DNA of 64,000 nt from JBKQVT01 sp963727245 (GTDB lineage: Bacteria > Planctomycetota > Planctomycetia > Pirellulales > Thermoguttaceae): NCBI GenBank assembly GCA_963727245.1, contig CAVSFO010000001.1:682001-746000 (forward strand), read 5' to 3'. Made by a program: the position numbers and the translations under genes. Below the pieces are notes generated by a model that saw nothing but the letters and a program-made list of their open reading frames with translations, was not told where the DNA came from and did no database searches. This document shows positions 1 through 7,975 of the stretch, one piece after another (position 1 is the stretch's first letter; the number at the start of each line of letters is the position of its first letter).

Positions 1-2159
1 GGAAGATCATCGAGACGCCCATCAAGGCCAACTTCCGCGAGGGCCTTAGCGTGCTGGAATATTTCAGCTCGACCCACGGTGCCCGCAAGGGCCTGGCCGA
101 CACCGCCTTGAAGACGGCCGACTCCGGCTACTTGACGCGCAAGCTGGCCGACGTGGCCCAGAACGTGGTCATTACCACCCACGACTGCGGCACTACCCAG
201 GGCATCACCAAGGGGGTCATCTACCGCGGCGAAAAGGTCGAGGTCAGCCTCGCCGACTCGGTGCGCGGCCGCGTCAGCCGCGCCAATATCGTCAACCCCA
301 TCACCGATGAAGTCATCGTGCGGGAGAACGACCTGATCACCCTCAACGTCGCCCGCAAGATCGAGGAACTCGGCCTGGAAAAGATCCAGGTCCGCAGCCC
401 CATGACCTGCGACGCCACCCTGGGCGTCTGCGCGCTCTGCTACGGCATGGACCTCTCCACCGGCAGCCTGGTCGAGCAGGGCATGGCGGTGGGCATCATC
501 GGCGCCCAGAGCATCGGCGAGCCGGGTACCCAGTTGACCATGCGGACCTTCCACATCGGCGGCACCGCGGCCCACGCCGTGGAAGAAAGCGAAATCCGCG
601 CCAAGAAGCCGGGCGTGGTGAAGTTCACCCGCCTGAAGGTCGTCCGCAACGACACCGGCCAGCAGGTCGTGCTCACCCGCAACGGCGAAATCCTCCTCCT
701 CGACCCCAAGGGACGCGAGCTGGAGAAGTACGAAGTCCCCGCCGGCGCCAATCTGCAGGTGAACGAGAACCAGGAAGTGGCGGCCGGCACCCTGTTGTGC
801 CAATGGGACCCGCACGCCATCCCCATCCTCGCCGAAGTCGGCGGCAAGGTCCGCTACGAGGACGTCATCGAAGGCGAAACCATGCGGCAGGAAAAGGACC
901 CCAGCGGCCACGTCCGCCAGTTGGTCATGGAACACAAGGGCGACCTCCACCCCCAAATCGTCCTCGAAGACCCGAGCGGCAAGATTCTCGACTTCTATTA
1001 CCTGCCGGAAAAGGCCAACATCGAAGTCGCTGAAGGCAGCTCCGTCTCCGCCGGCACCCTGCTGGCCAAGACGCCCCGCGAAGTGTCCGGCACCCAGGAC
1101 ATCACCGGCGGCCTGCCGCGGGTGACGGAAATCTTCGAAGCCCGCAAGCCCAAGGACCCCGCCGTCATGGCGGAAATCGACGGCACCGTCGAGCTGCTGG
1201 GCGAGAAACGCCGCGGCAAGCGCACCATCATCGTCCGCAGCGAAAGCGGCATCGAACGCGAACACCTCGTCTCCCACGGCAAGCACCTCCGCGTCCACGC
1301 CGGCAGCTTCGTGCGGGCGGGCGAGGCGCTGGTCGACGGGCCGCTGGTCCCCCACGACATCCTCCGCATCTCCGGCGAAGAGGCCGTGCAGCAGTACCTC
1401 ACCCGCGAAATCCAAAACGTCTACCGCAGCCAGCGCGTGCAGATCAACGACAAGCACATCGAGATCATCGTCTCCCAGATGCTGCGGAAGCTCCGCGTCG
1501 AGACCATCGGCGACACCACCTTGCTGCCCGGCTCCGTCATGGACAAGTTCGATTTCCGCGCCGTGAACCGGGAACTGGACCACTGCCTGAAGATCGTGGA
1601 AAAGGGCGATAGCGACTTCGAGGCGGGGGCCATCGTGCCGGTGGACACCCTCGAACAGGTCAACGCCCAGATCGAGGCCCTCGGCGGCGCCCCGGCCCGC
1701 GGCGCCAAGCCCAAGGCCGCCACCGCCAGCACCCAATTGCTGGGTATCACCAAGGCCGCCGTGCAAAGCTCCAGCTTCATCTCCGCCGCCAGCTTCCAGG
1801 AAACCACCAAGGTCCTCACCGAGGCCGCCCTGGCCGGCAAGGTCGATAACCTCGTCGGCCTGAAAGAGAACGTCATCCTCGGCCACCTGGTGCCGGCGGG
1901 CACGGGCTTCCGCACCTACCAGGACTCGGAGGTCCGCATCCGGCCGCAGGCCCTGGAGGGCTTGGCCGTCGAGAAGGAAGACGTGCTGGCCCGCAGCTTC
2001 CCGCTGTTGGAAACCGTCGCCAAGGACGACGGCGGCGCCCCGGCCGCCGAGTCGCAGCCCGCCGAGTCGGTCCCCTCGACCTCTGCCGCCCTGGACGAGC
2101 TGTTTGGCCCTGGCGGCGACGACGATGTCCCCGACGAACCGGAGCCGGAGGGCGAGTAA
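1..2159 (+). CDS. rpoC: RNA polymerase subunit beta-prime, C-terminal part (5' end outside window)
   Basis: This is the last ~719 codons of the large catalytic subunit of RNA polymerase. The frame is already open at base 3 (KIIETPIKANFREG is read before the first Met codon at 51), so the start lies upstream of the window. Visible family landmarks are the cysteine cluster CDATLGVC..C around 408-440, which matches the C-terminal zinc site, and the trigger-loop stretch GAQSIGEPGTQLTMRTFHIG around 500-560. The protein ends in an acidic tail (DDDVPDEPEPEGE). In most bacteria rpsL follows directly; here about 1.1 kb of small toxin-antitoxin-like genes intervene. Identity is certain; only the gene's true start is unseen. 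Confidence 0.97.
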   Translation, partial: KIIETPIKANFREGLSVLEYFSSTHGARKGLADTALKTADSGYLTRKLADVAQNVVITTHDCGTTQGITKGVIYRGEKVEVSLADSVRGRVSRANIVNPITDEVIVRENDLITLNVARKIEELGLEKIQVRSPMTCDATLGVCALCYGMDLSTGSLVEQGMAVGIIGAQSIGEPGTQLTMRTFHIGGTAAHAVEESEIRAKKPGVVKFTRLKVVRNDTGQQVVLTRNGEILLLDPKGRELEKYEVPAGANLQVNENQEVAAGTLLCQWDPHAIPILAEVGGKVRYEDVIEGETMRQEKDPSGHVRQLVMEHKGDLHPQIVLEDPSGKILDFYYLPEKANIEVAEGSSVSAGTLLAKTPREVSGTQDITGGLPRVTEIFEARKPKDPAVMAEIDGTVELLGEKRRGKRTIIVRSESGIEREHLVSHGKHLRVHAGSFVRAGEALVDGPLVPHDILRISGEEAVQQYLTREIQNVYRSQRVQINDKHIEIIVSQMLRKLRVETIGDTTLLPGSVMDKFDFRAVNRELDHCLKIVEKGDSDFEAGAIVPVDTLEQVNAQIEALGGAPARGAKPKAATASTQLLGITKAAVQSSSFISAASFQETTKVLTEAALAGKVDNLVGLKENVILGHLVPAGTGFRTYQDSEVRIRPQALEGLAVEKEDVLARSFPLLETVAKDDGGAPAAESQPAESVPSTSAALDELFGPGGDDDVPDEPEPEGE

Positions 2160-2169
2160 GGCCCGGGCG

Positions 2170-2424
2170 ATGCGATACCAAGTTGAGCTGAAGCCACGGG
2201 CAATGAAAGACCTGCACCGCATCCCCAGGCAGGACGCGGCAAGAATTGTTGATTCGACTGGGAAATTGTGCGATAATTTGGCTGGGGACGTAAAGCGGCT
2301 GACAAACTTCACGCCCGAATACCGGCTCAGGGTTGGGGATTACCGCGTCTTATTCGAAATCGAGGGCACCAACCGCGTGGTGGTCTATCGAGTACGCCAT
2401 CGGCGCGAAGCGTATAGAGCATGA
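2170..2424 (+). CDS. RelE/ParE-family toxin-like protein
   Basis: An 84-residue basic protein beginning MRYQVELKPRAMKDLHRIP, the usual opening of RelE/ParE superfamily toxins, with the family's later pattern RLRVGDYRVLFEIEG and a C-terminal RHRREAYRA. RelE members cut mRNA on the ribosome and ParE members poison gyrase; the sequence does not separate the two. I chose the ATG at 2170 over an upstream in-frame ATG at 2104, which would overlap rpoC. It starts 10 bases after the rpoC stop, so it is probably transcribed with the RNA polymerase genes. The next gene overlaps its stop by 4 bases (ATGA), the normal arrangement of a toxin with its antitoxin. Confidence 0.85.
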   Translation: MRYQVELKPRAMKDLHRIPRQDAARIVDSTGKLCDNLAGDVKRLTNFTPEYRLRVGDYRVLFEIEGTNRVVVYRVRHRREAYRA

Positions 2425-2633
2425 GGAAGACAGCGATGGTCGAGTTGCACCCCAGTTTTTTGGAACGGGACGGGAAGAAGGCGTTTGTGGTCCTTCCCTA
2501 CGAGGAGTTTCTCATGCTGGAAGAGGAAGTGGAGACGTTTGCGGACCTGAAGGCGCTTCGCGCCGCGAAGGCCGAAGAGGCCGATGCCCCCACCGTCCCT
2601 CTTCCTCAGGCAAAAGAAGAGTTGGGACTTTAG
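2421..2633 (+). CDS. Phd/YefM-like antitoxin
   Basis: A 70-residue acidic protein overlapping the preceding RelE-like gene by 4 bases, which suggests translational coupling. The segment KAFVVLPYEEFLMLEEEVE resembles the Phd/YefM pattern in which a short DNA-binding N-terminus is followed by a helix and an acidic tail that wraps the toxin. The usual N-terminal DNA-binding part is short here; an alternative start is the Met at about 2436 (MVELHPSFL). Role inferred mainly from position beside a RelE-type toxin; the family assignment is moderately sure. Confidence 0.7.
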   Translation: MRKTAMVELHPSFLERDGKKAFVVLPYEEFLMLEEEVETFADLKALRAAKAEEADAPTVPLPQAKEELGL

Positions 2634-2695
2634 AGACCTTTTGCGGCGCGTGGAAGCAACCGGCCGTTCCCGCCTGCGAGAGAGGGAGGGCATGG

Positions 2696-2881
2696 TTGAA
2701 ATTCAGCGAATTGGTACGGCTCCTTGAGAAGGACGGGTTTCGGATTCTCAAAGAGAAGGGATCCATCCGATACTACGGCAAGCCGGGGTGGCCCCGGTTG
2801 GTCCGTATCGACTATCACGGATCGAGGGAAGTCCCTACGGGAACGTGCCAAAGCATTCTTAAGGCCGCCGGTTTGAGATGA
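2696..2881 (+). CDS. hicA: HicA-like toxin (catalytic His apparently missing)
   Basis: A 61-residue protein reading LKFSELVRLLEKDGFRILKEKG, the standard HicA/YcfA opening, and closing with TCQSILKAAGLR, the standard HicA end. HicA proteins are small double-stranded-RNA-binding-fold mRNA interferases. The start is taken as TTG at 2696 because it gives the canonical N-terminus and lies 5 bases after AGGGAGGG; no ATG in this frame fits. Family members carry GSH at the catalytic histidine; here the stretch is KGSIRYY, so that His is replaced, while a second His (DYHGSRE) remains. It may be an inactive or altered toxin. hicB follows 12 bases downstream. Confidence 0.75.
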   Translation: MKFSELVRLLEKDGFRILKEKGSIRYYGKPGWPRLVRIDYHGSREVPTGTCQSILKAAGLR

Positions 2882-2893
2882 GGGGGTGTTAAC

Positions 2894-3136
2894 GTGATCG
2901 AATTGCCGTATTCGCTCGTGATCGAGGCCACGGAAGACCCCGGCTACTTCGGCTTCTATTCCTCGGAGCTTGAGGGCTTTACCGGCAGCGGACATTCGGT
3001 CGAAGACTGCCTCTACCAGGCCAAGTGGGGAATGAAGGAGCACGTGGCCCTGCTGAAAGAACAGGGGCTTCCCATTCCTCCGGAAAACCCCGATCCGAAA
3101 ATCATCGTGCAAAATACCAAGGAGCTGGCCGTCTGA
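2894..3136 (+). CDS. hicB: HicB-like antitoxin
   Basis: An 80-residue protein with the HicB pattern: YSLVIEATEDPGYFGFYSSE, then GFTGSGHSVEDCLYQAKWGM, a partly degenerate RNase-H-like fold that binds HicA. It starts with GTG at 2894, preceded by GAGGGGG. There is no recognisable C-terminal DNA-binding domain, so autoregulation by this protein is not evident. It follows the hicA-like gene in the same direction and completes the pair located between rpoC and rpsL. Confidence 0.8.
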   Translation: MIELPYSLVIEATEDPGYFGFYSSELEGFTGSGHSVEDCLYQAKWGMKEHVALLKEQGLPIPPENPDPKIIVQNTKELAV

Positions 3137-3295
3137 CCGCGCCCCGGGCGGTCGCAAGATGCCCCGGAGAAAGTCGACAGACGCCGAAACGTCCAACGCC
3201 CATGCCCTGTCCCCCATTGACAGCCGGCGAAAAAATGGCAAAATGAGGGTTTCTTGGCTGCCACGCGGCCGCTTTGCGAAACATTGAGAATACTT

Positions 3296-3664
3296 ATGCC
3301 GACAATCAACCAACTAATACGGAAACGGCGGAAGCCGCCGCGAAAATTCAGCAAGGCCCCCGTCCTGGAAAAATGCCCGCAAAAACGGGGGGTGTGCTTG
3401 CAGGTCAAGACCATGACCCCCAAGAAGCCCAACTCCGCCTTGCGGAAGATCACCCGCGTGCGGCTCTCCAACGGCAAGGAAGTGACCGTCTACATCCCCG
3501 GCGAGGGCCATACCTTGCAGGAGCACTCGATCGTGCTGGTCCGCGGCGGCCGCGTCCGCGACCTGCCCGGCGTGCGTTACCAGGTGGTCCGCGGCGCCTT
3601 GGACACCCTCGGCGTCGACGGCCGCAAGCAGTCCCGCAGCCGCTACGGAGCGAAGAAAACGTAA
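3296..3664 (+). CDS. rpsL: 30S ribosomal protein S12
   Basis: A 122-residue protein of the small ribosomal subunit's decoding centre. It begins MPTINQLIRKRRKPPRK and contains the invariant TPKKPNSALRKITRVRLSNG and IPGEGHTLQEHS segments that include the positions where streptomycin resistance arises elsewhere; both lysines of these segments are present. I start at the ATG at 3296 rather than the upstream in-frame start at 3254 because this gives the universal N-terminus. rpsG lies 103 bases downstream, separated by a hairpin-forming repeat. Confidence 0.98.
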   Translation: MPTINQLIRKRRKPPRKFSKAPVLEKCPQKRGVCLQVKTMTPKKPNSALRKITRVRLSNGKEVTVYIPGEGHTLQEHSIVLVRGGRVRDLPGVRYQVVRGALDTLGVDGRKQSRSRYGAKKT

Positions 3665-3667
3665 GAA

Positions 3668-3760
3668 GCAGGGATTAGGGATTGGGGATTAGGGATTAGA
3701 AAGCAGATCCTTGGTCCCCGGATTCTCCTAATCCCTAATCCCTAATCCCCAATCCCTCGG
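3668..3760 (+). repeat. Inverted repeat of GGGATTA units between rpsL and rpsG
   Basis: The spacer between rpsL and rpsG is nearly all one inverted repeat. Its left arm repeats GGGATTAGGGATTGGGGATTA (units of 7-8 bases) and the right arm repeats CCTAATCCCTAATCCC. The two arms can pair into a long stem around a loop near 3700-3725. It sits inside what is normally one transcript, so it could attenuate or stabilise the message; this is inference. It looks like one member of the simple-unit repeats that also occur at 55.8 kb. Confidence 0.8.
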
Positions 3761-3767
3761 TTCTCTC

Positions 3768-4238
3768 ATGGGTCGCATTACCGCCAGCAAAAAAACCTTG
3801 GTTCCGGATCCCCGCCACGGATCGATCTTGGCCAGCAAGTTCGTCAACTGCCTGATGTGGGACGGCAAGAAGAGCACGGCCCACCAGGTCTTCTACGGCG
3901 CCTTGGACCTGATCGGCAAGAAGATCAAGGACGCCGAGCCCATCAACGTCTTCACCCAGGCGGTCGAGAACGTGAAGCCGAACATCGAGGTCCGCTCCAA
4001 GCGCGTCGGCGGGGCGTCGTACCAGGTGCCCATGCAGGTCAGCAAGACGCGGCAGCAGTCGCTGGCGATCCGCTGGATCCTCTCGGCCATTCGCGAGAAG
4101 AAGGGGCGTCCCACCGCCGACAAGCTGGCCTCCGAGTTGATGGCCGCCTACAATCGCGAGGGCGGCGCCTACACGAAGCGCGAGAACGTCCACCGCATGG
4201 CCGACGCCAACAAGGCGTTCGCCCATTTCGCCTGGTAG
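3768..4238 (+). CDS. rpsG: 30S ribosomal protein S7
   Basis: 156 residues, the usual length for S7, which nucleates assembly of the 30S head and can repress its own operon in other bacteria. Recognised from VPDPRHGSILASKFVNCLMW, VGGASYQVPMQV and the C-terminal AFAHFAW. It starts at ATG 3768. fusA normally follows in the str operon; here a REP element and a RAYT transposase gene follow instead, so the operon ends or is broken at this point. Confidence 0.98.
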   Translation: MGRITASKKTLVPDPRHGSILASKFVNCLMWDGKKSTAHQVFYGALDLIGKKIKDAEPINVFTQAVENVKPNIEVRSKRVGGASYQVPMQVSKTRQQSLAIRWILSAIREKKGRPTADKLASELMAAYNREGGAYTKRENVHRMADANKAFAHFAW

Positions 4239-4279
4239 GTTCCGGCCGGGCCACGCAAACGGTGGGGCCGAGCGTGAAA

Positions 4280-4310
4280 TGTAGGGTGGGACGAGGTACG
4301 AGTCCCACCA
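4280..4310 (+). repeat. REP-like palindrome, left flank of RAYT gene
   Basis: An imperfect palindrome running TGTAGGGTGGGACGA to GAGTCCCACCA, 24 bases before the RAYT start codon. Its partner at 4892-4924 lies just after the gene in the opposite orientation. The same sequence core (GTAGGGTGGG with CCCACC) recurs at 8.1, 13.9, 25.2, 43.9 and 44.0 kb. Confidence 0.85.
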
Positions 4311-4334
4311 TCGAGGGAATCGGCGGGGCACGCC

Positions 4335-4887
4335 ATGCCCGATTACCGACGCTGGTATGTCCCCGGCGGAACGTACTTCTTCACCGCGGTCGCGGACCAT
4401 CGCCGGCCGATTCTCTGTGGCGATGTCGCGCGGCGGTGCCTCCACGAAGCGATCCAGGTTGTGCGCAACACGGCCTCTCGAACTCGTTGCCATCGTCCTC
4501 TTGCCGGACCATCTCCACACCGTATGGACCCTGCCCCAAGGCGATACCAGCTATCCTACGCGTTGGAGACGGATCAAGGAGGAGTTCACCCGTGCGTACC
4601 TGGCGCAAGGCGGCACCGAAGTGCCGCCGAGCCTTTCGCGCCTGCGACAAGGCGAGCGGGGCATTTGGCAGCGGCGCTACTGGGAACACGCCGTGCGCGA
4701 CGAGGAAGACCTGAAACGTTGCGTTGACTATGTGCATTGGAATCCGAAGAAGCATGGCTACGTGACCAGCGTTCGCGATTGGCCATGGTCTTCGTTCGCC
4801 CGGTACGTGAACCTGGGCGAGTATGCGGCCGACTCGGGCGCGGAAAATCCGTCGCCCGGATATGACGAGCCCGAATGGGGTGAATAG
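4335..4887 (+). CDS. REP-associated tyrosine transposase (RAYT, IS200-like Y1), frameshifted
   Basis: A Y1 transposase that, in this family, cuts and moves REP palindromes. The N-terminal part MPDYRRWYVPGGTYFFTAVA is read from 4335 to about 4470; the rest (LLPDHLHTVWTLP, then WQRRYWEHAVRDEEDLKRC and DYVHWNPKKHGYV, ending EWGE at 4887) is in another frame, so one base has been gained or lost near 4470. The HLH pair is the metal-binding HUH motif, and DYVHWNPKKHG is the typical RAYT C-terminus. Inverted REP-like palindromes flank the gene on both sides. The frameshift may mean a dead copy or, as elsewhere in this window, a sequencing error. Confidence 0.88.
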
Positions 4888-4891
4888 ACGC

Positions 4892-4924
4892 TGGTGGGAC
4901 TGCCTCCGCTTGTCCCACCCTACA
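4892..4924 (-). repeat. REP-like palindrome, right flank of RAYT gene
   Basis: TGGTGGGACT to TTGTCCCACCCTACA, the inverted counterpart of the palindrome at 4280-4310, placed 5 bases after the RAYT stop codon. The pair brackets the transposase gene in the arrangement expected of a REP/RAYT unit. Confidence 0.85.
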
Positions 4925-4984
4925 TGCTCCTTCTCCCCAGCTCCGCGCCTCCGCGTGAGGCTGCTTGGGCGTCTTCTTTCTTCC

Positions 4985-5704
4985 CTATCGCTCGACATCG
5001 TAGTAAAACCGGTCGGCGTCTTTCTGCGACTTGCCGCCCAGCAGCCGCCGCACCAGCCGGGGGTGCAGCAGCAGATACCAGTCGCCGAAGGTGTCGAACT
5101 TGCGGCAGGACGTGACAATGTGGGCCCGGCTGATGGTCTTGAATCGCTTCCCCTGCTTTCGGCCCAGGGCCTTGAGTCGCCTGGCGAAGTCGAGGTCTTC
5201 CAGGCTGACCAGTTCCTCGTTGAAGCCGCCCAGGGCCTGGAAATCCACCCGCCGACACCAGAACAGGCCCGCCGACACCCGCCGCCAGACCGTCGCCATG
5301 GCCAGCATCAGCATGAGGACGGTCAGCATGATGCCCAGCGACCATCGCTCGGGCAGGATGAGGACGCCGCCGCCGATGTAGCGTCCGCTGGCCAGCAGGC
5401 GGTCGATCTCGGTGAGCATGTTGCGGCTCATGCGGCTATCGGCGTCGATGGTGACGACGATTTCGCCGCTGGCCGCCCGGGCGGCCGCATTGCGGATCTT
5501 GGCCATCGAGCGGCCGTCTTCGCGCACGACCTTGGCGCCGCCGGCCAGGGCGATCTCCTCGGTGCGGTCGGTGCAGCGGTTCAGTGCGACGACGATTTCG
5601 ATCTCTCCGGGCAGCGTCGCTGCCGCCGCCCGGATGGAGTCCAGGCAGCCGGGGAGGAATTTTTCTTCATTGCGGGCGGGGATGAGAATGGAGAATCGTG
5701 GCAT
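4985..5704 (-). CDS. Family 2 glycosyltransferase (GT-A fold)
   Basis: 239 residues with the GT2 opening FSILIPARNEEKFLPGCLDS, the nucleotide-sugar binding DADSRMSRN (DxD-like DAD) around residue 92, and SLEDLDFARRLKALG as the acceptor-side acidic motif. A hydrophobic stretch LGIMLTVLMLMLAMATVW in the middle could lie in or against the membrane. It transfers a sugar from a nucleotide donor to an unknown acceptor. The neighbours give no pathway: a RAYT unit on one side and an unknown gene on the other. Start at the ATG giving MPRFSILIPA. Confidence 0.9.
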   Translation of the reverse strand: MPRFSILIPARNEEKFLPGCLDSIRAAAATLPGEIEIVVALNRCTDRTEEIALAGGAKVVREDGRSMAKIRNAAARAASGEIVVTIDADSRMSRNMLTEIDRLLASGRYIGGGVLILPERWSLGIMLTVLMLMLAMATVWRRVSAGLFWCRRVDFQALGGFNEELVSLEDLDFARRLKALGRKQGKRFKTISRAHIVTSCRKFDTFGDWYLLLHPRLVRRLLGGKSQKDADRFYYDVER

Positions 5705-5802
5705 GGCGCGTCAGCGTTCATCCGGGGCGGGGCCTCGTCCGTGGTGTTGCGCCGTCACACGAGTTGCCCCTCCGCGCCCGCATGATGCGGCAGCCGCCCC
5801 CG

Positions 5803-6180
5803 TTATGAATCCGCCTGCAGCGGCGTAATATGCGTCCAGTACCCGAAGCGTACTTGCATGATCTCCTGCACCTCCTCCTGCAACCTGGCCGTAATGTCGT
5901 CAGCAGTCAAAAGGCAGGGGCGCATCCCGCGAAAATGGGAATAGAGCATGGACATTTCCGGACACGGAAACTGCCAGACGGAGCCGATTCCGAGTCCCAG
6001 CGACGCCTCGTGCAGCAGCAGGAGCGTTACCGTGCCGCCGAGGGCGTGCGGTCGCGTCAACTCCCAGCCTGCGTTGCCTCGCGGGCATTTTTCGAGCCGA
6101 AGTGCTTGCCGCTCAGCGAATCGGGCTACCGTGTCGGCAATCGGTGCAAAAACGCGGTCGATTTCCTCAACTGTCGCCAT
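5803..6180 (-). CDS. Hypothetical protein, 125 residues
   Basis: I do not recognise this family. It is a compact, mixed-composition protein beginning MATVEEIDRVFAPIADTVAR with no signal peptide or membrane segment. It lies 18 bases downstream of the WapI-like immunity gene in the same direction, so the two are probably co-transcribed and may act together. Codon use looks like that of its neighbours, which supports it being a real gene rather than a shadow. Confidence 0.6.
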   Translation of the reverse strand: MATVEEIDRVFAPIADTVARFAERQALRLEKCPRGNAGWELTRPHALGGTVTLLLLHEASLGLGIGSVWQFPCPEMSMLYSHFRGMRPCLLTADDITARLQEEVQEIMQVRFGYWTHITPLQADS

Positions 6181-6198
6181 GATGCCGTGTGTTCTCCT

Positions 6199-6630
6199 TT
6201 ACGCCTTACGGACGGGGAACCCGGATACGACCTTCTCAAGCTCACCAATGGACGCCCCCAGTTGCGACTGCTCGAACTTCAGAGTGAAGTGCAGCCGGTT
6301 GCCTATGCCCGCCTGGTCGGCCACGTCGCCAACCAACTCGATGTGCCCCTTGCCGTCGCCGGCCAACCGCAGGTGCAATTGTCCTTCCAGCGTCACAAAC
6401 TCAGCCGGGCCCCGAAGGCTCTCGTGGAGCGGGCGAAGCTCGGTGAGGAACGCCGTCAACTCTTGGGCGAGAATCGCCGCATCGGCGGTCCCGCGGAAGC
6501 CGCCCGCAGCAACGCGAATCTGCACCCTCAGCCACTCGTAACCGTAATTCTCGCGGACGAACGCAGACTCATAGTCCAACACATCAATCTCAATACGCTC
6601 GTATTCGGACTGGCCGAATGAGATGATCAT
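6199..6630 (-). CDS. WapI-family immunity-like protein
   Basis: 143 residues. The run LRVQIRVAAGGFRGTADAAI, followed by a stretch around EFVTLEGQLHLRLAGDGKG and DQAGIGNRLHFTLKFEQSQL, is the pattern I associate with the small proteins grouped as WapI-type immunity proteins, which protect cells from their own contact-dependent toxins. No toxin gene is visible nearby. Without a partner the protein may be an orphan immunity gene or have another job. Upstream of it the sequence to 6733 is short and non-coding. Confidence 0.6.
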   Translation of the reverse strand: MIISFGQSEYERIEIDVLDYESAFVRENYGYEWLRVQIRVAAGGFRGTADAAILAQELTAFLTELRPLHESLRGPAEFVTLEGQLHLRLAGDGKGHIELVGDVADQAGIGNRLHFTLKFEQSQLGASIGELEKVVSGFPVRKA

Positions 6631-6732
6631 GATTTTAGCCCTTGGGCCGTCCGGTCAGCGGTGCGCACCGAATTCTATCCCTTGTTCGGCCCCGATGCCA
6701 TACCTGGACAGCGCGCGCCCTCCGCCCCGGCG

Positions 6733-7503
6733 TCACGACGCTTCGCAGGCCCAGGCGACGGCGTTGACCAGCAGACGCAGGAAGGCGGCCTGAGGGCACT
6801 CGTCGCCAGCGCCCAAAATGGTCGCAAAGACCCGGCCGGGGTCCCGACGCGTCCAGGCCGCCGGCTCGCTGCGGCCGCCGCCGCTAGCGGTCAGCAACAC
6901 GGTGGCGTCGGCGGCAAGATTCTGGACGCAGCCGGCGGCCAGACCGCCGCGGCAACCAAGCGGCCCTACGCCCGACAGGATCGGGTGACGGCCGGCCGCG
7001 GCCGCCGGCGTGATCCGGCAGGGCTGGACGGCCCGCGCCGGCCGAAGGTCGCCGCCGGTCACCTCGCGGGCCAATTCGGGCCAGCCCGGAAAGGCAAGGC
7101 CGGCCGCCCCCAAGACCACCATTCCGCCGCCTCGCCGCCAGTAGCGACGGACGCAGCGGACCTGCCAGTCCTCCCAAGCGATTGGCCCGGCCGGCAGGAC
7201 CAGGCAGTCGCAACCGTCCAGGTCGAGGGCTGCGGGCCGTTGGCACTGGATGCAAAACGAAGGCGCCTCGCCGTCGGCCGCGGTGCTATGCCGCAATTGC
7301 TGGGCGAGGATCGGCGCCGACAGGCGCCCGTCCGCTGGCGTGGCCGGCCAGAGCAGGCAAGCGCGACGCGGCCGCGGCGGCTCGACCGCCGGCCGGCCGA
7401 TTTCATGGCACGCTTGCCACGCCGAAGTCCCGGCCGAGATCCCTATCGTCTGATGGGCCGGGTGCATGAAGAAACGGCGGCGGCTGGCGGATGCTTCCCG
7501 CAT
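6733..7503 (-). CDS. ThuA-like / glutamine-amidotransferase-fold protein
   Basis: About 256 residues from the Met at 7503 (MREASASRRRFFMHPAHQ). The open frame runs further up to 7584 but that part is made of a palindromic repeat, so I start at 7503; the Met at about 7467 is another option. The end, GRVFATILGAGDECPQAAFLRLLVNAVAWA, matches the ThuA-like pattern seen in many planctomycete proteins (broken here only by length), and the middle has CDCLVLPAG and RRYWRRGGGMVVLG, a typical Rossmann-type core. ThuA-like domains are linked to sugar metabolism but their reaction is unclear. No operon partner is evident. Confidence 0.65.
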   Translation of the reverse strand: MREASASRRRFFMHPAHQTIGISAGTSAWQACHEIGRPAVEPPRPRRACLLWPATPADGRLSAPILAQQLRHSTAADGEAPSFCIQCQRPAALDLDGCDCLVLPAGPIAWEDWQVRCVRRYWRRGGGMVVLGAAGLAFPGWPELAREVTGGDLRPARAVQPCRITPAAAAGRHPILSGVGPLGCRGGLAAGCVQNLAADATVLLTASGGGRSEPAAWTRRDPGRVFATILGAGDECPQAAFLRLLVNAVAWACEAS

Positions 7504-7550
7504 GGCAAGCAACTCGTGCAAACAAAGTCCAGGGTTCGTCCACTCGCAAG

Positions 7551-7576
7551 GGGACCGAAAATTGGGACAGTCCCCG
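7551..7576 (+). repeat. Half copy of the GGGACTGTCCC palindromic repeat
   Basis: A single arm reading GGGGACCGAAAATTGGGACA then GTCCCC, related to the full inverted copies at 37754-37835, 59121-59166 and 59971-60014. It provides the spurious first residues of the upstream open frame of the ThuA-like gene. Confidence 0.7.
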
Positions 7577-7801
7577 TACATCACTGCCGTTCATTATTTG
7601 CCTCGGGCGGTCCCTTGTCGACGGTTTTGGATGGCGGTGGGCGAAGATTTTGCAAACCGGGGACCGGTTGTGCGGAAAGGGAAAAGTTGGCCGGCCGACC
7701 TGGCGCAATTGCGGCCCGCCGGCGCAGCGGCAAGGGGAGAAAAGAGCGGGCTGCGCGCGGCGCAGCCCGCCAAAATCTGCAAGAGACATCCGCCCACTCG
7801 G

Positions 7802-7975
7802 TCAATCGACGCTGATCGCTTCGCTGGGGCAAACGGGCACGCAGGCCCCGCAATCGCCGCAGGTCGTTTCGTCGACGACGGCCTTGCCGTCGGTCATGGT
7901 AATGGAATCAAGTGGGCAGGACGAGACGCATTCTTCACATCCGGTACACTTTTCCGGATCTACTTTCGCTGACAT
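7802..7975 (-). CDS. 2[4Fe-4S] ferredoxin
   Basis: A 57-residue bacterial-type ferredoxin starting MSAKVDPEKCTGCEECVSSCP and carrying the second cluster motif CGDCGACVPVCP. Each C-x2-C-x2-C-x3-C-P set binds one [4Fe-4S] cluster, so the protein is a small electron carrier. The start at 7975 gives the standard short N-terminus; the open frame continues 15 codons upstream without support. It stands alone on the minus strand, with repeats on the upstream side (8127-8163). Confidence 0.93.
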   Translation of the reverse strand: MSAKVDPEKCTGCEECVSSCPLDSITMTDGKAVVDETTCGDCGACVPVCPSEAISVD

